From contig BPGT01000001.1 in the NCBI GenBank assembly GCA_026003175.1, positions 62,001 to 126,000 of the forward strand: a stretch of 64,000 nucleotides of DNA, written 5' to 3'. The position numbers and the translations under genes were made by a program. The stretch's first letter is position 1, and the number at the start of each line of letters is the position of its first letter. Source of the stretch: Armatimonadota bacterium (GTDB taxonomy: Bacteria; Armatimonadota; HRBIN16). Below the pieces are notes generated by a model that searched no databases, was not told the origin of the DNA, and worked only from the letters and a program-made list of their open reading frames with translations. Shown here piece by piece: positions 62,236 through 64,000 of the stretch.

Positions 62236-64000
62236 ATGAACGCGCAGACCGCATCAGAATGGAACGTAGCAACGCCCATCTGTTTGGGACGCTACAGGCT
62301 TTACCATTATAAGGACGGTACCTTCTGGATAGCCCTCGCAAGAGGCAAAGAAGAAGTACCGTTGGTGGGTGTGCGCGCACCTTCGTCCCCTATCAAACTC
62401 AAAACCGCTCACGAGCGACACCTCCTTTTTGTACGAAACTGCAGCACTCAAAAAGGGGAGGCTGCCCTGTGGGACGAGCGGCTGATAGACGATATACCGG
62501 TGCGCTGGGAAATCCTCCTGCATGAAGAGAACGAGGGCGACCTGAACCTGCAGATGCATTTCCTGAGCTACGGTTCATTGCAAGCAGAGGTTCAATTTCT
62601 GTGTAGCTTTATGGCTGAAAGTGCATATAATATAAAGAAGTTCTCATGCCCTCACGCTTCCGTGCTGCTAACCACGCCGCGCTGTGCAGCTTCGGTCATT
62701 ACTCTGCAGCCAGCACACCCCAACTGCCTGCAGCTGGAAGAAGGCGGCTATCTGGTGTGGACGCTGCCTGCTGCTAATTTGCACCAGCAGGTTCTGCACT
62801 TGCGTATCCACCCTGAGAGAGCGGCAGACGAAGAACATGTCACCGTCCAGCACATCGAGTACCGAACATGGCTGTTTCCCACAGGGGCAGAACCTTTTCC
62901 TTCACTCAAGCTTCGAGCCTCGGCGCAGAGTGCAGTGGCACTGCTACAGAACCCGGAGTGGCACTCTCACTTCGCCGAGGACCAGGTGGTGCTGCGTGTT
63001 GCTCCAAACGACCGTCGCTTCAGTGTGTTTACCCTTGCCGCAGCAAAAGCCCTGCTGGACTGGAACCGCTTCTCCGGCGACGAGTCAGCGACTTGGACGG
63101 CGCGCCTCGCTATGAACAGCGCGATGGACTTCCAGGTGATAAACACGCAGAGCAATAACAGTGGGGCGTGCTGGGATACGGTGGACGAGAAGAGGCAGGG
63201 ATGCGACATCACAGGACACCGGCGGTTCAATCTCTATCGCAACGCCCGCGTATTACAGCAAACGCTTCTGCTACATCGTGACACCGGCTCCGAGCTGTGT
63301 GTTCGCGTGGCATTGAACGGCATCTCGTGGCTCCTGTTGAAGCGCGGGGCGACAGGTACCTATGACGGCGCGACTGTGTTGTTAGACGGCACCGTGCAGG
63401 GAGGCGACGGCAAAGGCATTATGGGCGCAATCATCTCCGTAATGTGTGCCGCATACGGTCTTACCGAAACCGAGGCGTATATGCACGCGGCAAACCGACT
63501 GGCGGAACATCTCCTGCGCCACAGCTGTCTGCCTTTGTCCCCCGGCTCGGTGCTGCCCGCTGAAATTTTCCCGGCTCTGCGAGAGGATGTTTTCGCCGCC
63601 GCCAGTGCGATAGAAGGGCTGGCGCGCCTCTATCGCGCCTATCCTCACGAGCCGCTTCGGGAAGGCGCCTTGCGGATGATGCAGTGGCTGCGCCTGTGGC
63701 AGCTGAACACAGCGATGGAAGGCTTAGAATCAGGTGAGGTGCTTGCCGGGGACGGCACCTCGGAAGGCTACGTGGATATCAGCATCGAGGCAGCACGAGG
63801 CGCACTCTGGGCGTTCTCGCTACAGCGAGATGCTCACTGGTTCGCGTACGCCTCCCGCGCCCTACACGCCGCAGCAGGCTACCTGGACCCGCTGGCTGGC
63901 TTTCCGAATGCAAAACTCGCTTACCCGGACCACGTGCACGCGCTGGCAGCGTTCACACGTGCCTATATACACTGGCTGCTATCTATCCCTGCAACAGCGC
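62236..64000 (+). CDS. Large protein of unknown function, truncated by window end
   Basis: One open frame runs from ATG 62236 to the window edge without a stop, at least 588 codons. No signal peptide is present. The first 200 residues are beta-rich (ICLGRYRLYHYKDGTFW, WTLPAANLHQQVLHLRI). The later part is rich in helices with repeated aromatic positions (AIEGLARLYRAYPHEPLREG, AARGALWAFSLQRDAHWFAY), which resembles an alpha/alpha-barrel as in six-hairpin glycosidases. No known family was recognised. Confidence 0.75.
   Translation, partial: MNAQTASEWNVATPICLGRYRLYHYKDGTFWIALARGKEEVPLVGVRAPSSPIKLKTAHERHLLFVRNCSTQKGEAALWDERLIDDIPVRWEILLHEENEGDLNLQMHFLSYGSLQAEVQFLCSFMAESAYNIKKFSCPHASVLLTTPRCAASVITLQPAHPNCLQLEEGGYLVWTLPAANLHQQVLHLRIHPERAADEEHVTVQHIEYRTWLFPTGAEPFPSLKLRASAQSAVALLQNPEWHSHFAEDQVVLRVAPNDRRFSVFTLAAAKALLDWNRFSGDESATWTARLAMNSAMDFQVINTQSNNSGACWDTVDEKRQGCDITGHRRFNLYRNARVLQQTLLLHRDTGSELCVRVALNGISWLLLKRGATGTYDGATVLLDGTVQGGDGKGIMGAIISVMCAAYGLTETEAYMHAANRLAEHLLRHSCLPLSPGSVLPAEIFPALREDVFAAASAIEGLARLYRAYPHEPLREGALRMMQWLRLWQLNTAMEGLESGEVLAGDGTSEGYVDISIEAARGALWAFSLQRDAHWFAYASRALHAAAGYLDPLAGFPNAKLAYPDHVHALAAFTRAYIHWLLSIPATA

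Overview
The window reads as chromosomal DNA of a free-living, probably heterotrophic bacterium of the Armatimonadota (inference). The main clues are several DUF1559-type prepilins with the N-terminal [12 protein letters not shown] motif and H-X9-DG signatures, dispersed type II secretion/type IV pilus genes, a PEP-CTERM protein, a fused YncE/alkaline phosphatase protein, and many polysaccharide-degradation genes. Most intergenic spacers are short and many stops and starts overlap (ATGA/GTGA). I saw no rRNA, tRNA or CRISPR array.

Layout. 1-2323 (minus): a sugar ABC transporter part-operon (binding lipoprotein, permease, then a secreted protein running off the edge). 2439-7057 (minus): a J-domain membrane protein, two tandem GspF/PilC proteins, folK and a zf-TFIIB protein. 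7100-9090 (minus): two DUF1559 prepilins around a tiny membrane protein. 9391-11868 (minus): an STN-domain lipoprotein and a secreted OB-fold protein. 12133-18227 (minus): three tandem pairs of a transglutaminase-like gene and a stalk-domain gene, one pair broken by an IS remnant. 18284-19122: IS and MITE debris. 19191-31061: GT2, YncE/phosphatase fusion, a DJ-1 protein, GspE/PilB ATPase, DegT aminotransferase, an unusual M48 peptidase-DUF1559 fusion, AmtB and NikR. 31117-36780 (minus): a frameshifted GH42-like protein, a PEP-CTERM protein, a DUF1015 protein and thioredoxin. 37177-42959 (plus): two copies of a cassette made of an ArsR-type regulator, a DUF1559 prepilin and a tiny proline-tailed membrane protein, with a frameshifted GH43 between them. 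43040-48561 (plus): a sialidase-like protein, a CUT1 sugar ABC transporter without its ATPase, and a PqaA-like hydrolase. 48744-49777: a MITE and a toxin-antitoxin pair between 34-bp direct repeats. 49863-52746: rimI, tsaD and a photolyase. 52888-61408: Uma2 nucleases, cupin, Gfo/Idh/MocA oxidoreductase, sulfatase-like protein, sialidase-like protein and a DUF4091/CBM9 giant. 61383-64000: a YwiC-like membrane protein and a large partial ORF.

How it fits together. Many genes suit capture and breakdown of complex glycans: two sugar ABC systems, GH42-, GH43-, sialidase-, sulfatase- and DUF4091-type proteins, and a dehydrogenase/cupin pair. Surface display through prepilins and type II secretion parts is the second theme. 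The most unusual items are the ArsR/DUF1559/mini-membrane-protein cassettes with palindromic candidate operators, the tandem transglutaminase/stalk pairs, the M48-DUF1559 fusion, and a 186-bp MITE whose four copies all lie upstream of a gene in the same relative orientation, two of them directly against a predicted -35 box.
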